Source of the DNA: Siphonodentalium dalli
Lineage: Eukaryota > Mollusca > Scaphopoda > Gadilida > Siphonodentaliidae
Reading direction: 5' to 3'
Length of the DNA: 64,000 bases
Assembly (NCBI GenBank): GCA_032622095.1
Contig: CP136066.1
Coordinates: 144,305,559 to 144,369,558 of the forward strand
Made by a program: the position numbers and the translations under genes. This document shows positions 24,331 through 36,620 of the stretch, in pieces. Within the stretch, counting starts at the first letter, position 1; each line of letters begins with the position of its first letter. The notes under the pieces were generated by a model. It saw only the letters and a list, made by a program, of their open reading frames with translations. It had not been told where the DNA came from and did not search any database.

Positions 24331-24667
24331 TGTATCGAATACATTGTCTACTCATTTCAGTGAGTTTTGCCCTGACATGAGGTTACATGCACAACTAAGC
24401 TATTCTTCATATGAGTCTTTAAATGAGATTTCTACCCTCCTAACACAATTTTGTGAGTTTTGATTTGGACCCTATCTCCGCGAAAAATACTGCTCACTCA
24501 AGCTGGCAAGCACTTAGCGAGTTGAAATGAATTCACTTCAATATCATCAGTTCTAATATAGTGAACATACATGTAAAATTTACCGACAATTGGTGTCAAT
24601 ATTCATGAGATACAGTGTAATATGCCAGGGGGAACTTACTTATTTTGAGGTGTCTACATAAACTTAA

Positions 24668-24891
24668 CCCTTTCATGACGGGAGCTGCGCTGGTGCAGCA
24701 TTAAATACCCTTTGCCACTGCATTCTCTTATATATTTGAGTCTCCCATATATAAGATAATGCACTGGCTCACAAGATAATGCACTGGCTCACAAGATCAA
24801 GGTAAATATTGTTATGGGTGACTCGCATATATAAGAGAATGCATTGGCACAGGGTTTTCGTAAATTTTAGGAAGCTCCGGTCATGGGTGGG
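24668..24891. mobile_element. TTAA-flanked (piggyBac-like) MITE, copy 2
   Basis: TTAA at 24664-24667 and 24892-24895; ends CCCTTTCATGACGGGAGC / GCTCCGGTCATGGGTGGG. It differs from copy 1 by an internal short duplication of GATAATGCACTGGCTCACAA. Confidence 0.75.
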
Positions 24892-24895
24892 TTAA

Positions 24896-26010
24896 TAATA
24901 TGAGAGTTCATTCAGGTGTTACAGTAATAGGCTAAATGGAAGTCACTCACACTTTCATGGAGGATGTTGGATGATTCCACCCCCTGACCCCCTGAACCCT
25001 TAATATCATTTAACAGAGAGGGGTGAATCCTGCATACCAGTTAAAAAAATATGGAATACATACTTAGTAATTTCGCACTATTATCATAGTTTTCATCCAT
25101 TTGCTGAATTAGTATGCTTTACTTTAGCATAGCAAGCGGTATTAGACTGAATTATGTTAAAATATTTCATTTTGGCCAGTGATTTGGGTAATCTTTTGCT
25201 ATCAAAGCTGTAACCAGCCTTTTGTTGAATCGTGAATACCGGATAAATTGGGCATATGAATCCCGAGTACCAGTCAACAGAGGGGTATGAATTCCATGTT
25301 TCGCCTGAAAATGATCCAAATCCCACATACCAAAAAGAATTGTATATGTTTTGTAAATCACATCATCTGTATTTTAATGCTCATTGCTGTATGTATATTT
25401 TGATATGTTGAACATAAATTGAACATAAAATGTTGTGATTCATTTCAAATTCGTTTTAAATATCAGCAATGTGCCAAACGTTGTACCAGGTATTCCTACT
25501 GAAATTTCATTTCACTCCCCCCCCCCAGATGTGTCGAAAACGATTACAAAAGCTAATTATTGAGCACAGGGACGCTCAAATGTAAAACATAATAGAATCC
25601 TGATTCGGAATTCGGAGTCGGAAAAAAACAATTTGTACAATTACGGAATTGGAAAAACCGTAACGAGTATTTAGAATTGGAATTCCGAGTCGGAAAATAA
25701 ACAACTAAACCGGCACAAATTCCGAGTCGGAAAATCGCGAACTCTGATTGAAACACTTAGATCATTCGATTTACTTGTTACTTTTAATGCCCAACTATTG
25801 AAATTTGAGTCATGCCGAGTGATATTTCCAACTATTGAAAATTATGGTCCTCATTGGGGGGGGGGGGGGGGGGTGAGACACCCCACTCCCACTATCCGTA
25901 CGTGCCTGATTGAGCACTCTCTTTATTATCTACCACTTTTGGACATGGACATTCTTTATAAGATTCCACCATTGAAACTTTTTCTTGAAAACAAACCCAG
26001 AAAAATGTGT
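24896..26010. other. Gene-free; TTCCGAGTCGG repeats and a G18 run
   Basis: 25590-25745 carries several GAATTCCGAGTCGGAAAA-type words about 40-70 bp apart. A run of 18 G lies at 25856-25873. Open stretches here are by-products of these repeats. Confidence 0.5.
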
Positions 26011-26485
26011 TAAAGGTACTCAATCCGATAAAACTCATCTCAATTACTATTTCAATGGCTTCGGGGGTCAAAAATATTTGATTCGAGTCGAGGAAGTCAC
26101 CCATCAAAGCTCAGATTTGTTAGATATCGATTTTAGAAATCTATTATTTTTCATTATCCGGAATACTATCTGGCCCAGAACTCAGTAAAAATTGCGTTAA
26201 AATTACCACTTGATTTTAGAGTTATCCATCCTTGTCTGTTTGAATAGATTTGGAGTACACATCCAGAGCAGATTACGGCAGTTATTAGTACTCATCTCGA
26301 GTTAAAAACAAATTTCAAAAATCAATATCTAATAACTCTGAGCTTTGTTTGATGGGTTCCTCGACTCGAATCAAATATTTTTTACCCCCAAAGCCAAAGA
26401 AATAGTAATATAGGACCCTCTGATCGGATTGTTGTTGTTGGAATCTGTTGAGATGGGGACCCTCTGTTCGGATTGAGTACCTTTA
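26011..26485 (-). mobile_element. 475-bp element with 18-bp inverted ends, copy 1
   Basis: Ends TAAAGGTACTCAATCCGA and TCGGATTGAGTACCTTTA. Interior arms also repeat ATTTGATTCGAGTCGAGGAA in opposite orientation. A second copy in the other orientation is at 39741-40226. Probably TA-targeted, but class unassigned. Confidence 0.75.
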
Positions 26486-26819
26486 AACTTCCTCTTTTCA
26501 AAGTCGATATATGGCCATAAAAAATTCCTATTAATGGGCTCATGGGTCATAAATATTTTTTCTGGCATAGAAAACATACAGAGAGTGAACAGGGCATCTT
26601 AAAAACCCTTCACGATTTTCTATCTCTTCATGACAGCACTTCATCAACATCAACATCAATAAATAACATTTCTCGAAAAAAAACCTCCTTATTCCCACAA
26701 ATACCAGAACACATTTGGTTTTACACATTTGTGTCAAACACAACCTAATGTTTTGGCGAGGATCGGTGGGTTGGTGGGCGGTCGCACCCAAACCCATATA
26801 ACATAGCCGTTTATTGGAT

Positions 26820-27240
26820 TATGACAAATTTTAAGTGTAGCCATACTATGGTGCACATAGTGTCAATATCCGGTTTGACCAATCATTTTACGTCCGTCCG
26901 TCTGTCCGTAGACACTTTACGACTCAAACTCAAACAATTTCTTTAAGATCGGAACCAAATTTTATATCTGAGTTTCTCAGCTCAAAATACAGATCGAGTT
27001 CAAATATGGGTTTGATCCCAAGTTATTTTTTACGGAGTTATGGCCATTTTTCAACTTAGAATTCATTCATGCTGCGATAACTCAAACATTTTTGATACGA
27101 ACCAAATTTGGTATGTGAGTTTCTCAGCCCAACATACAGATAAAGTTCGAATATGGGTTTTATCCGTTTTGTTTACCAAAGTTATGGCCCATTTTCGACT
27201 TAGAATTATCCAGATTTGAGGTTTCCTGATGATAACCCAA
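26820..27240 (+). repeat. (TCCG)n-headed repeat with two ~150-bp units
   Basis: Short (TCCG)n at about 26892-26910 after a worn CCATACTATGGTGCACAT head, then two units with CAAATTTTATATCTGAG / CAAATTTGGTATGTGAG and GAGTTATGGCC. Preceded by the companion word GGCGAGGATCGGTGGG, a variant of that near 43000 and 52920. Confidence 0.7.
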
Positions 27241-27499
27241 GTAACTTATAATTAATTAATACAGGCTTCACTGTGAGATAACTTTTATCACCAGAAGGCA
27301 ATGTGATTTATTCAAGTTGAAGTAGTTACTTTTAGTTGTCATATGTTCGTCCTCTTATAATCTGTAACCTATTCACGAATGAAATGACTCCCTTCAGTTC
27401 TAAAAGTACAAATTCGAATAGTCTATTGTTCATCTGTAGGGATGTTTTCAGAATATGGACAGGCAGAAAGAACCCCCCATTTAGTAGCACTATTTTAAT

Positions 27500-27620
27500 T
27501 ATACCCCCACTTTCGAAGAAAATGGGGGGGGGGTATACTGGATTGACTGCGTCCGTCCGTCACGCTTTCTCCGTCCGTTTGTCCGTCCGTCCGTCTAGCC
27601 GTCCGTCCGTCCGTCCGTGT
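27500..27620 (+). repeat. ATACCCCCACTTTCG hairpin plus (TCCG)n
   Basis: ATTATACCCCCACTTTCGAA faces an inverted GGGGGGGGGTATA about 20 bp on, followed by (TCCG)n to about 27618. A different head from the CCATACC type, with the same microsatellite. Confidence 0.6.
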
Positions 27621-28503
27621 GCCCGAGATGGTACTTGTGGGATGAATTTGGTTATTTCGGGCGTCCAGGGAAGACTTGTGAGGTGATTTGCGTTTTGTGG
27701 GGTGCACCCCACAAGTCACCATACGGGAACACGTTTAAACGGTATTTGTGAGCTTCAGAATCATTTTTGTTTTGCAACCCACAGTTGAAACGACGTCCGT
27801 TTTTTACATGGACAAATTGCTGAGACGGACAAACTGCTAATAGAGTAACTCCCCTTATGTCGATTGTTGAATCTTGGGACTTCAACCAATCAAAACGCTT
27901 ATGTTTGCGCATGCGCCATGCAAGCCACAACGAATTTTCTGGATCTGATTGTCAAAGGTAAATATGTTTTATTTTTTCCAAGTTTATTTGTCGTCTGAAT
28001 GTTTCCTGGATTTATATCGCAATGTGGCGCGCCAACAACATGATGCATTTAGCGATGCTTACTTTGTTTACTTAGACCACGATGATTCCAGACGGATTAC
28101 TGAAAACGCGATCTTAAAAAAAGCGCACATGGCCGTGTGAAGTAAAATTTCGGTAGCCATTTTGTGATTTCGGGCGTACACGGAAGACTTGTGAGGTATA
28201 CTCAACGGTATAGTCATAATAAATCAATTGAAAGACTATAGCCATAATAAATCAATTGAACGCTTAATATACCAGGTAAAATACAGATGTTCCATGACGA
28301 CTGCTCATGTGGCGTGCCTGGTAAGAATCCAGGCTTGGTTAAAAAATTGTTATACTAGCACGATCAGTTGCGTTTTGAAATGTATCCTATTTTCGTTGCA
28401 ACCGGTTATCGATCATTTCTCAGCGTTTCTATGGATAAATTACGCAAATAATTTAAATTGTTTTACCCATGAGTCATTTGAATTATTTATTTAGCTGTGA
28501 TTT
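27621..28503. other. No gene seen
   Basis: Short open stretches at 27652-27930 and 27949-28140 are unrecognised. GGGCGTCCAGGGAAGACTTG near 27660 is partly repeated near 28173, so this is probably more repeat sequence. Confidence 0.35.
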
Positions 28504-28507
28504 TTAA

Positions 28508-29915
28508 GAGGGAGGTAAAGTGGAAAATTTATTATTTTTCTCCCATAGGGTTTCCATGTTAAAAATTTTAGACAAAATCCTGACTTCATAAATTTTACTA
28601 CAGAATATATGAATGTACCTTCATGTAATTCCTGATTCCATCTAGTGACAAGGCGTCGTCGATTTTCGAAAAACGTACCCATTATCTAAATATCACACTT
28701 CAAAAAACTTTACGAACAACAGAAATTGGGGAAATTATGTCCACCATTGGAGTTATCGTTCCTGTGTTGAGAAATGTGCTTATTTTACAATGTTGAAAAT
28801 AAAACGAACTGACTGTTGTGACAACACATGGTCCATAACACAATTGGATAATCGTTTGTTGCGTAACACTGTATTGTTTTCATAAGCGATCGCGCCATCG
28901 ATTACTTACAGTCGGCATCAAGTTTTACGAAAAATCTCGCAGGAATTTCGACGTAACATAACAAACTATGCAATAAACATATCACTCCGCCGAAATAGTT
29001 CGGAATATATATATACGATATTAAGTAATAATATCACATAATACGTAATGTTAATGTCAAATACTTACACCGTATGGCAGAAAAGTTACACCTGGCTATT
29101 ATTAAATGTTGATATCATCTTTCTTGTATGGTTTAAAATACCGACCGCGTGATTGAAATTTGGCGTAGTTACATATAACGTGGTTGTTGGGCGACTTCCG
29201 CCTTCCTGGTAAATTCTCCCCGCGAAATATACATCAATCTAATAAATTGTCAACGTTTGACCGGTAAGGAATCAATATATTGATACAACATAGTATATAC
29301 GTGTGTGTTAGATACATCAAAAAGTTATTGACGATCGCTTTATTGATCGACACGTACAGCTGAAGATTGCAAAGGGAATTTCTTGTTTATTTTCAGCCGA
29401 AATCGAAACTCACGAAGATAGGTAAACAGGAAGTATGAAAAGCTATTTCGCTGTGCATGGTATTTGGGACTGTACATTTTTGCATACATGTATTTTTGAA
29501 AGTAAAGTGGTGCTCCATAGTTTTCTGAAATAGTTCTTGCAAATGGCTGTCTTTTTGGGCGGTTTGTTTACATATACATGTATTAAGTTAAAATTTCTGG
29601 AGTTTAGGTTTGAAACTAGGAAATCCGCTACGCGTTGTCACTGCAAGGGAGTATTAGCTACATGTTGATACCTCCTGTTGGCTATTTGATATTCTTACCA
29701 GTGAGTATTTTCATCTCAAAAATTTTGTGTTGATTTGACGTTCAAATTCATCATTTTTGGATTGACAAATTTATTGCTTATCAGATATACTTAATCTTGG
29801 ATTATTGTAGTATGTCTATGAACAAATATATTTTTAATTTTTTGGTCTTTTAAAACAAAAATACATGAATTTCAACCGGTCCCCATTTCTGGAATTGTGC
29901 CACTTTACCTCCCTC
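28508..29915. mobile_element. 1.4-kb TTAA-flanked element
   Basis: TTAA at 28504-28507 and 29916-29919; 16-bp inverted ends GAGGGAGGTAAAGTGG / CCACTTTACCTCCCTC. No transposase frame is visible, so it is presumably non-autonomous. The TTAA target suggests piggyBac, but the ends are not the usual CCC type. Confidence 0.65.
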
Positions 29916-29919
29916 TTAA

Positions 29920-31730
29920 GTGGTCTCAAATTTGTATTATGTTTGTTTATGACTATTTATGTTGATGATAATACAAATAGTGAAGGTATGAAGACTCAAG
30001 CAAGTGATACAATGCAAAAACTTGAAAAAGAGTTTCCCAGTATAGTCTATAGGTAATGGTAATCTGAGATTCCGCTGATTGTTAACATTGATTCTTATTT
30101 GGTTAACACTAATACCAGTCTAAATGCCAAGAGCTTATTTGGGGGTGGGGTCACCTGATTGGGTGGTTCTGTCTCCCGTAAGGCTGAGGAAAGAAAAGGG
30201 TTTTATTCCGGGAACGTGCTGAAAAAATAGTGTGTCGGAAATTCTGTTTTTTTATTTCTGACTGCAATCTGAGCATTGTGAAACACGTTATATTCGACAG
30301 ACATTAACGTCATCGTGGTATTTATGTTTATAGCGGTAATGTGCAGTACCGAGTTATCACGCCATTCGCGACCTAAGTATGCCAACGAATGGAGACTCAG
30401 AAGAAGTATTCCGTCGTTAGTGGTGTTAAAAGTGTGCATTTAATGTCTAGAATTTTATTTTACTAATTCAGTATGCGCCTGTCACAGACTCACAATCCAC
30501 TTAGACTTGGCCCTAGCACTAGATTGAACAAAAATTTAATGACTAAGATTAGTCTTCATTGTAGATAAAATAATGTACTTTCAATATTTAAAAAATGCGT
30601 ACTCCACTAAATGCTTTCGACAGGAATGATTTGTGAGTATCCAAGAGCGGGGTTTCGAAACTGATGTGATTTGTTTGGGTGGAATTGATTGCGCTCTGCT
30701 TCACAGTGCACTCGCCAAGCGTTGACACCTTTGTTGTCCCTCAAGAAAGCGACAATTTGTCCCCCGACGCATGTGTGCAGAAGATATTTTTCATGGGGGC
30801 AACCATTGATGTATTGTTCCAACTGGCCATCTTAATAGAAACAGTTATTTTTCGCACAACTGCCCGAGCGATACAGCATTATATATTGATATTGTCGGGG
30901 AAACACCTGATTGTGATAATTTCACTATTTCACATCATTTTGTTTGCCTGTATTCAATTAGCACAATATGAAATTGTGGTTGCGCGTTCACCAACCTCAT
31001 GAAATCCAAAAAATAATTTTGGGTAGCACTGGAATTATTTAGATGTCGCTCGGGTTTCCTGAATAAAACCTTTTTTCCCTCGACCCAACCAAGGAGAAAT
31101 CCGAAATCATCTATGGAAAAATAACAAATATTTCCCCCTTGTCACACCAGAGCTCAAAACATGACTACCCTCAGTTTGTTTACATTTTTACGTGAAAATG
31201 CTATCAGTGCATCGGTATGAACGCACATGCATATATATAGTTGACAGCTTTCTCTATAGGTCGTTCAGTGAACTTGATAATCGGCTGGACGACGGAGAGG
31301 AGTTATAGGGTCAAATCGGTTTTTGCGCCCCCCCCCCCCCCATTCCCAGCCCGCGTCTTGCCAGACTCTGGTGACTTGGTCGAGATATTTGCCATACAGA
31401 GATCGCGTTCCATCCCTACATTCTCTATAGCATAACAGGATTCAGGGCTCGACAGGTGCATGTTTACACACTAACTGTTTATGGTCTAAACGGTGATGGA
31501 ATCCGAAAGAACGATATCTCACTGTTACAATGATACCAATATATAATGTATATTTTCTTCCAAATTCAATTGACAAAAGAACAGTTTCAAAATAAAAACA
31601 AACACTTGTTTATGCACAATTTTTACTGCTTCAACGGCGATAAAATTTACTAAAATGAAACGTAAATAAATGCGTGTTTATTTTTTTCAAATTGCTCATT
31701 CGCCGATTTAATGGAAAGGAAATATATAAT
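29920..31730. other. Gene-free AT-rich stretch
   Basis: The two largest open stretches (30679-31002 plus, 30607-30822 minus) overlap each other and match no family I know. A C14 run lies at 31328-31341. No repeat of note. Confidence 0.4.
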
Positions 31731-31734
31731 ACTA

Positions 31735-32525
31735 GTCGATGAGCCCGACGTTGTCCGGGCTATTAAAAAACCAAATTTCAAGTCGATAGCTCTACCCAGC
31801 CCGACGTTGTCCGGGCTATTAAAAAACCAAATTTCAAGTCGATAGCTCTACCCGTTTCCGAGATCTGGTCTGCGCATGCGCGAAGCTGGCGTCGCACGGG
31901 CTCGGCAACCCGATAAAATTCGTATCCGGGGCAAGATACATTCACATAGCAAATTTCAAGTAGATAGCTCCACCCGTTTCCGAGATCTCGTCTGCGCATG
32001 CGCGAAGCTGGCATCGCACGGGCTCGGCGACCCGATAAAATTCGTATCCGGGGCAAGATACATTCACATAACAAATTTCAAGTCGATAGCTCCACCCGTT
32101 TCCGAGATCTCGTCTGCGCGAAGCTGGCGTCGCACGGGCTCGGCGACCCGATAAAATTCGTATCCGGGGCAAGATACATTCACATAGCAAATTTCAAGTC
32201 GATAGCTCCACCCGTTTCCGAGATCTCGTCTGCGCATGCTCGAAGCTGGTGTCGCACGGGCTCGGCGACCCGATAAAATTCGTATCCGGGGCAAGATACA
32301 TTCACATAGCAAATTTCAAGTCGATAGCTCCACCCGTTTCCGAGATATCGTCTACGCTTGCGCGAAGCGGGCGCCGCACGGGCTCGCCAACACGACAACG
32401 ACGACCGCCTGGTCAAACTACACACACGTACCAAGTTTCATCCCGATCGGTCGAGAATCGTAGATTTGTATAAATGACATACATACAGACAGACAGACAG
32501 ACAGGGGTCTTAAAAATATATATGA
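31735..32525 (+). repeat. 122-bp tandem array inside a dispersed element
   Basis: Starts near ATACTAGTCGATGAGCCC with a GCCCGACGTTGTCCGGGC hairpin, duplicated as a 56-bp block. AAATTTCAAGT then recurs at 31829, 31951, 32073, 32189 and 32311 (122, 122, 116, 122). Units carry TCTGCGCATGCGCGAAGC and CGCACGGGCTCGGCGAC. It ends with ACCAAGTTTCATCCCGATCG, a (CAGA)n tract and ATATATATGAGAT. The tail resembles 3' ends of RTE-type non-LTR elements; that class is a guess. Confidence 0.75.
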
Positions 32526-33533
32526 GATTGGTATCATTCTAACAGGGAGATGTCATTTCTAATTCCATCATCGGACATCGGTTAGACCAGAACATACATA
32601 TATGCAAAACAGTTAGTGTGTAAACATGCACCGTTCGCGCCCAGAATCCTTGGCACACAACGTACTATAGAGAGTATATTGGATGGAACACGGGCTATAA
32701 CGACAACAGTCTGTCCGATATCCCAGGTTGTCAGAGCCAGGGAAGATGCAGACTTCCCCCCTCCCAACACTTTTCACTTAAGACTGTTAAACAAATCAGA
32801 ATCAAAATTAACAATCTCTGGAAACTCAGACTGAGGTAATGTAGACGGGTATGAATATTGTCATAAATTAGGCCTAATTTGACAAAAAATGACTGTCAGT
32901 TGGCATAAGATAAATACAACAATAGCATATAGTGTGTTTTGAGATGTGTTTGATCTCAACTCGTTAGAAGTATGATTTTTCGCTCGGCAGAGCCTTCGCG
33001 AAAAATCATACTTCCAACTCATTAAGATAAAACACATCTCAAAACACACTATGCTAGTATCGTATATATTATATATAGTAGTTGTACTTACCTGTAGGTA
33101 AATACATGTACATCATAATCTCCAAGACTCAAATATTAATTTAGTTGTCATATTAGCACACATTTGTATACCGGTAATAGTAAAGTTATTTCGTTTAAAT
33201 TTCAATTTAATGAAAATAAGTATGATACGAATCATGCATACGATCAGTTGAGTGCCATGTTAGATTGGTTATAACACATTCTGGCCCTATAGCTACCTAG
33301 ATATCTGTCCAATACATTTAACAGTGAATGTTCGCTTTACTAGAAATACTAGTATCGTTCCCAGTATATTCCACCAGAGACAGATAATGATGCATACAAT
33401 CGGCAAACAATGTAAATTTTAACATATATGGACTCATTGCAATGCACTGAACTCAGTAATCTTATAGTTTGTACTATACAGAGTAAAAACTTTGAGAAAA
33501 CAGACAATTTATTAACATATAGCCTATCATAGG
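32526..33533. other. Gene-free; one perfect-arm palindrome
   Basis: 32922-33058 is a palindromic MITE-like unit: AGTGTGTTTTGAGATGTG against CACATCTCAAAACACACT, with GAAGTATGATTTTTCGC against GCGAAAAATCATACTTC inside. 33060-33530 is AT-rich and holds nothing assignable. Confidence 0.6.
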
Positions 33534-33628
33534 TGGACCGGACCGCTTTGGACCGGTCCAGGCATGTGGGCCGGAATGGCCTGGACCGGACTGGACCGCC
33601 TTGGCAGTGGACCGGTCCGCATCACTAA
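33534..33628. repeat. GGACCGG-rich palindromic patch
   Basis: Five or more GGACCGG/CCGGTCC words in 95 bp, ending GGACCGGTCCGCATCACTA. It looks like fused terminal regions of a hAT-type element. No target duplication can be fixed. Confidence 0.5.
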
Positions 33629-33629
33629 T

Positions 33630-33853
33630 TGATATATGGCCAATGTGCAGCTCACATATAACAGCCATATCACCTCAACTGATGCATGGTCAATGGAACA
33701 GGGAACTTATCTATCTAAAAAGCTGCTTGTACACATTAACTCACACCCCACAAATAACAGCCATCGAAGCTCATTGATATATGGGCAATGTGCAGCCCAC
33801 ATATAACAGCCATATCACCTCACTGATGCATGGCCAATGGAACACGGAACTTA
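33630..33853. repeat. ~147-bp satellite, segment 1
   Basis: Units contain TTGATATATGGCCAATGTGC, ACATATAACAGCCAT, CTGATGCATGG and GGGAACTTATCTATCTAAA. The segment is cut at GGAACTTA by element C and resumes at 35647. Confidence 0.75.
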
Positions 33854-35646
33854 AGCCTAAAAAAAGACGTTTGTTTCCGCTAACCCGACCGACCCTATTT
33901 TAACAATTTGATCGAATCAACCTGGTTATCAGATGGGATCTCATAATACCAAGTGAATAATTAATATAGAGATTAGTACTATAAATAGTAATTACTAACT
34001 TAATAGACATTGTTTCTGTACTACATGTAGTATATTATGTATGTGTCTTACTTGAATTTATAAAATAGCCAATTATAAGAATTAGAGTGATAATGGTAAG
34101 GCCAAAAAAAAAAGATGCTATGTTTTCATACATCGACCGACTCTAACAATAACCCGCCGACCCTAATCTTTTTATTGATATTTTGAGAAAAAGTCAAAAT
34201 TTTCTTTAAAAAAAAAAACATATCCCTGTGAAAAGTGACCATGAAGTGACTGCTGTCTCAAATGCCCCCAGGTGTGTGATGGGTTGTTGACTAATGGGCA
34301 TGCATTTTTCAATTTTAATTTCCTGAGAGTGGATCTCATGCCTGCTTTATGCCTTGTTTGGGTCTTATGGAACATAGGAACACTATCAACAGACATGGTG
34401 GGTGTTTATCTGTATATATACATGTACATTTATAGAGGTTATCACCACATGTTAGGTGTACATGTATAGCTACTGTTTCCAAAAACCAGGCATGCTAGGT
34501 TGGGTGTACTCATGACTACCTCCAGACAATGGGATGTAGTCGTCACAATACAAGTACGGTACGGTATTATGTGTAAAATTCTTATAAAAAGTTAGCGACA
34601 TGAATTTCGTACCAAGTTTATAGCCAAATTTATGAAAATATGGAATGTGAATAATAAAAAACATACTTTATAAGCATGAAGTAAGTTTGATCTTTTATCA
34701 ATCTTAATGTATATTTCCACCGTGTTGATCAAGTAATACTTTCCCCTCAACCCGAGTTGGCATTTTATGTCATTTCGGTCGAGGTAGTTCAATATTTCTG
34801 AAGCTGGATAGAAAATATCAAAATAAAATAAAAAACAAATATTTCCCTACCTGCCTACCCTAATTTTTTCGCTCTGTTATCGGAAACATACAATCTTTTT
34901 TTTTGGCCTAAGTCTCATTTCAAGCAGGATAAGCATAATCCATTGAACCAAAAGATATCTGACAATGACTTATAAGCATTTCCAATCCATACATATATAA
35001 ATTTTTTCCAAAGTTATGCTTGAGAAACTTGCTCAAATTGACCTCTCAGTAAAATTCAAAATACTGACTCAAAGTGTCCTAGATTAGCTCTAAATGCAAT
35101 GGATTTTCAAAAAAATTCCAGGGGAGAACCCCCATCATCAGCAGGGGGGGGGGGTGTCATCCCTCCCAAACCTTCCCCCGCTCAGGCCTTCAGGTTATGC
35201 CTTCGGCATATCATTGCCCAAAAACAGGTGTCCCCAAAAAATACCTAGATCCTTCACTGAATGCGGAGGAGAAGGTAGTGTTGTGACGCCATCATTAAAA
35301 GATCGGTACAAGATGGTCACTCCAATATGTGAACAGTGCAGTGGCGCTGGACTGACTCCAGTTGTCGCCAGACCATATGGGAAATATTAGGATTATCAAA
35401 GACTATATTAGTATATAGACTGGTATATATGTAAATATTAAAGCATATGTAAGATTGAATTGGAGTTTCTAGTTCCTCTGTCATCTGGGTTAACCTGATT
35501 GGGGCTAAGAAGTGCATAGTTTGGGTTATTGACAAGTATTATACAATTATTTTTAAAGATACTGAAAAAAAAAAGTTAAGCCTACCTATCTACCCTAATT
35601 TTGTTCAGCTCGTTAGCGGAAACAAATGTATATATTTTTTTAGGCC
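33854..35646. mobile_element. PIF/Harbinger-like element C (1793 bp), complete copy
   Basis: Inverted ends AGCCTAAAAAAAGACG...TTTGTTTCCGCTAAC and the mirror TTAGCGGAAACAAATG...TTTTTTTAGGCC. TTA duplications are at 33851-33853 and 35647-35649. The neighbouring satellite unit (GGGAACTTATCTATC at 33711) shows the uninterrupted site. Element B sits inside. The interior shared with 3109-5492 includes a stretch near 35094-35390 open in one frame in both copies, not recognised as a protein. Confidence 0.85.
34100..34908. mobile_element. PIF/Harbinger-like element B (809 bp), nested in C
   Basis: Ends GGCCAAAAAAAAAAGATG / CAATCTTTTTTTTTGGCC with TAA duplications (34097-34099, 34909-34911). The locus-1 copy of C at about 5085-5100 has the uninterrupted GGTAAGTCTCATTTC. 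No transposase is seen. Confidence 0.85.
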
Positions 35647-35915
35647 TTATCTATCTAAAAAGCTGCTTGTACACATTAACTCACACCCCACAATTAAGTC
35701 ATCGAAGCCCATTGACATACCGGTATGGCCAATGTGCAGCTCACATATAACAGCCATATCACCTCACTGATGCATGGCCAATGGGCCAGGGAACTTATCT
35801 ATCTAAATATCCAATTTTACACAGAATCTCACACCCCACAAAAAACAGTCATCGACGCCCTATGCAGCCCACATATAACAGCCATCGCACCTCACTGATG
35901 TATGGCCAACATGCC
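35647..35915. repeat. ~147-bp satellite, segment 2
   Basis: Two units; ACTTATCTATCTAA recurs 146-148 bp apart. Ends near TGATGTATGGCCAAC, where other sequence interrupts it. Confidence 0.75.
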
Positions 35916-36345
35916 TGCGAATAATTTAAAATTGTGTGCCTGACATATGTCAGTCACATATAATGTTGTGTCTGACATTACGCAGGCCTGGCATTCTGAA
36001 AAATCATGGAGCGCTAAAATTCACTCTACTTAAATGTCTTGGAGAGCGATTTTGCTGATGAATTGATTGAAGGTTTCAACCCATTGCAATTTATATGCAT
36101 TGAGTCTTGACATTTCTCACTGATACTGGTATCAATAAATAGTAAATTGTTTACTCACCAAAACTTTAAAAGATATTGATTCATATTATTCAATAGTATC
36201 TTGTGCAGTAGAATATCAAATTAACATGAATGATTTTCATCATGTCGAGGACGAGTGAAATTTGATTTGTGTCTGACATATATTGGTGTCTGACATGAAA
36301 TAATTTTTAGCCTGACATTATCCTTATCAGGCCCCTTATTTGCAG
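35916..36345. mobile_element. Insertion of unknown class splitting the satellite
   Basis: About 430 bp between satellite halves. Both edges carry GTGTCTGACAT/TGCCTGACAT words (direct and inverted) and GCCTG...AATAATTT at the edges in opposite orientation. Exact ends and target duplication are not clear. Confidence 0.45.
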
Positions 36346-36620
36346 ACTCGATGGCTAGTGGTCCGGGGAACTTATCTAACTGAATATCCAATTTTACACA
36401 TAAACTCACACCCCACAAATAATAGTCATCAAAGCCAATTGATATATGGCCCATGTGCAGCCCACATATAACAGCCATCGCACCCCACTTAGTGATGCAT
36501 GACCAATGGGCCAGGGAACTTATCTATCTAAATATCCAATTTTACGCATAACCTCACACCTCACAAATAACAGTCATCGAAGCCCATTGATATATGGCCA
36601 ATGTGCAGCCCACATTTATA
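36346..36620. repeat. ~147-bp satellite, segment 3
   Basis: Two units, with ACTTATCTA words at 36370 and 36518 (148 bp apart). 36621-36960 after it holds nothing assignable. Confidence 0.75.

Noticed and set aside
30607-31002. Overlapping open frames on both strands, one with hydrophobic stretches
   Set aside because: No recognisable family, no splice or start context; mutually overlapping.
31735-31765. Possible hammerhead ribozyme (CGATGAG beside a GC stem)
   Set aside because: The CTGATGA core is not matched exactly and no GAAA follows the stem at the required place.
31778-32434. Overlapping Arg/Ala-rich open frames on both strands
   Set aside because: They repeat with the 122-bp unit, which shifts frame each copy; no conserved protein.
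35094-35390. Open frame shared with 5275-5538
   Set aside because: Both lie in copies of the same non-coding-looking mobile element; indels and a poly-G insertion break the shared frame, and no domain is recognised.
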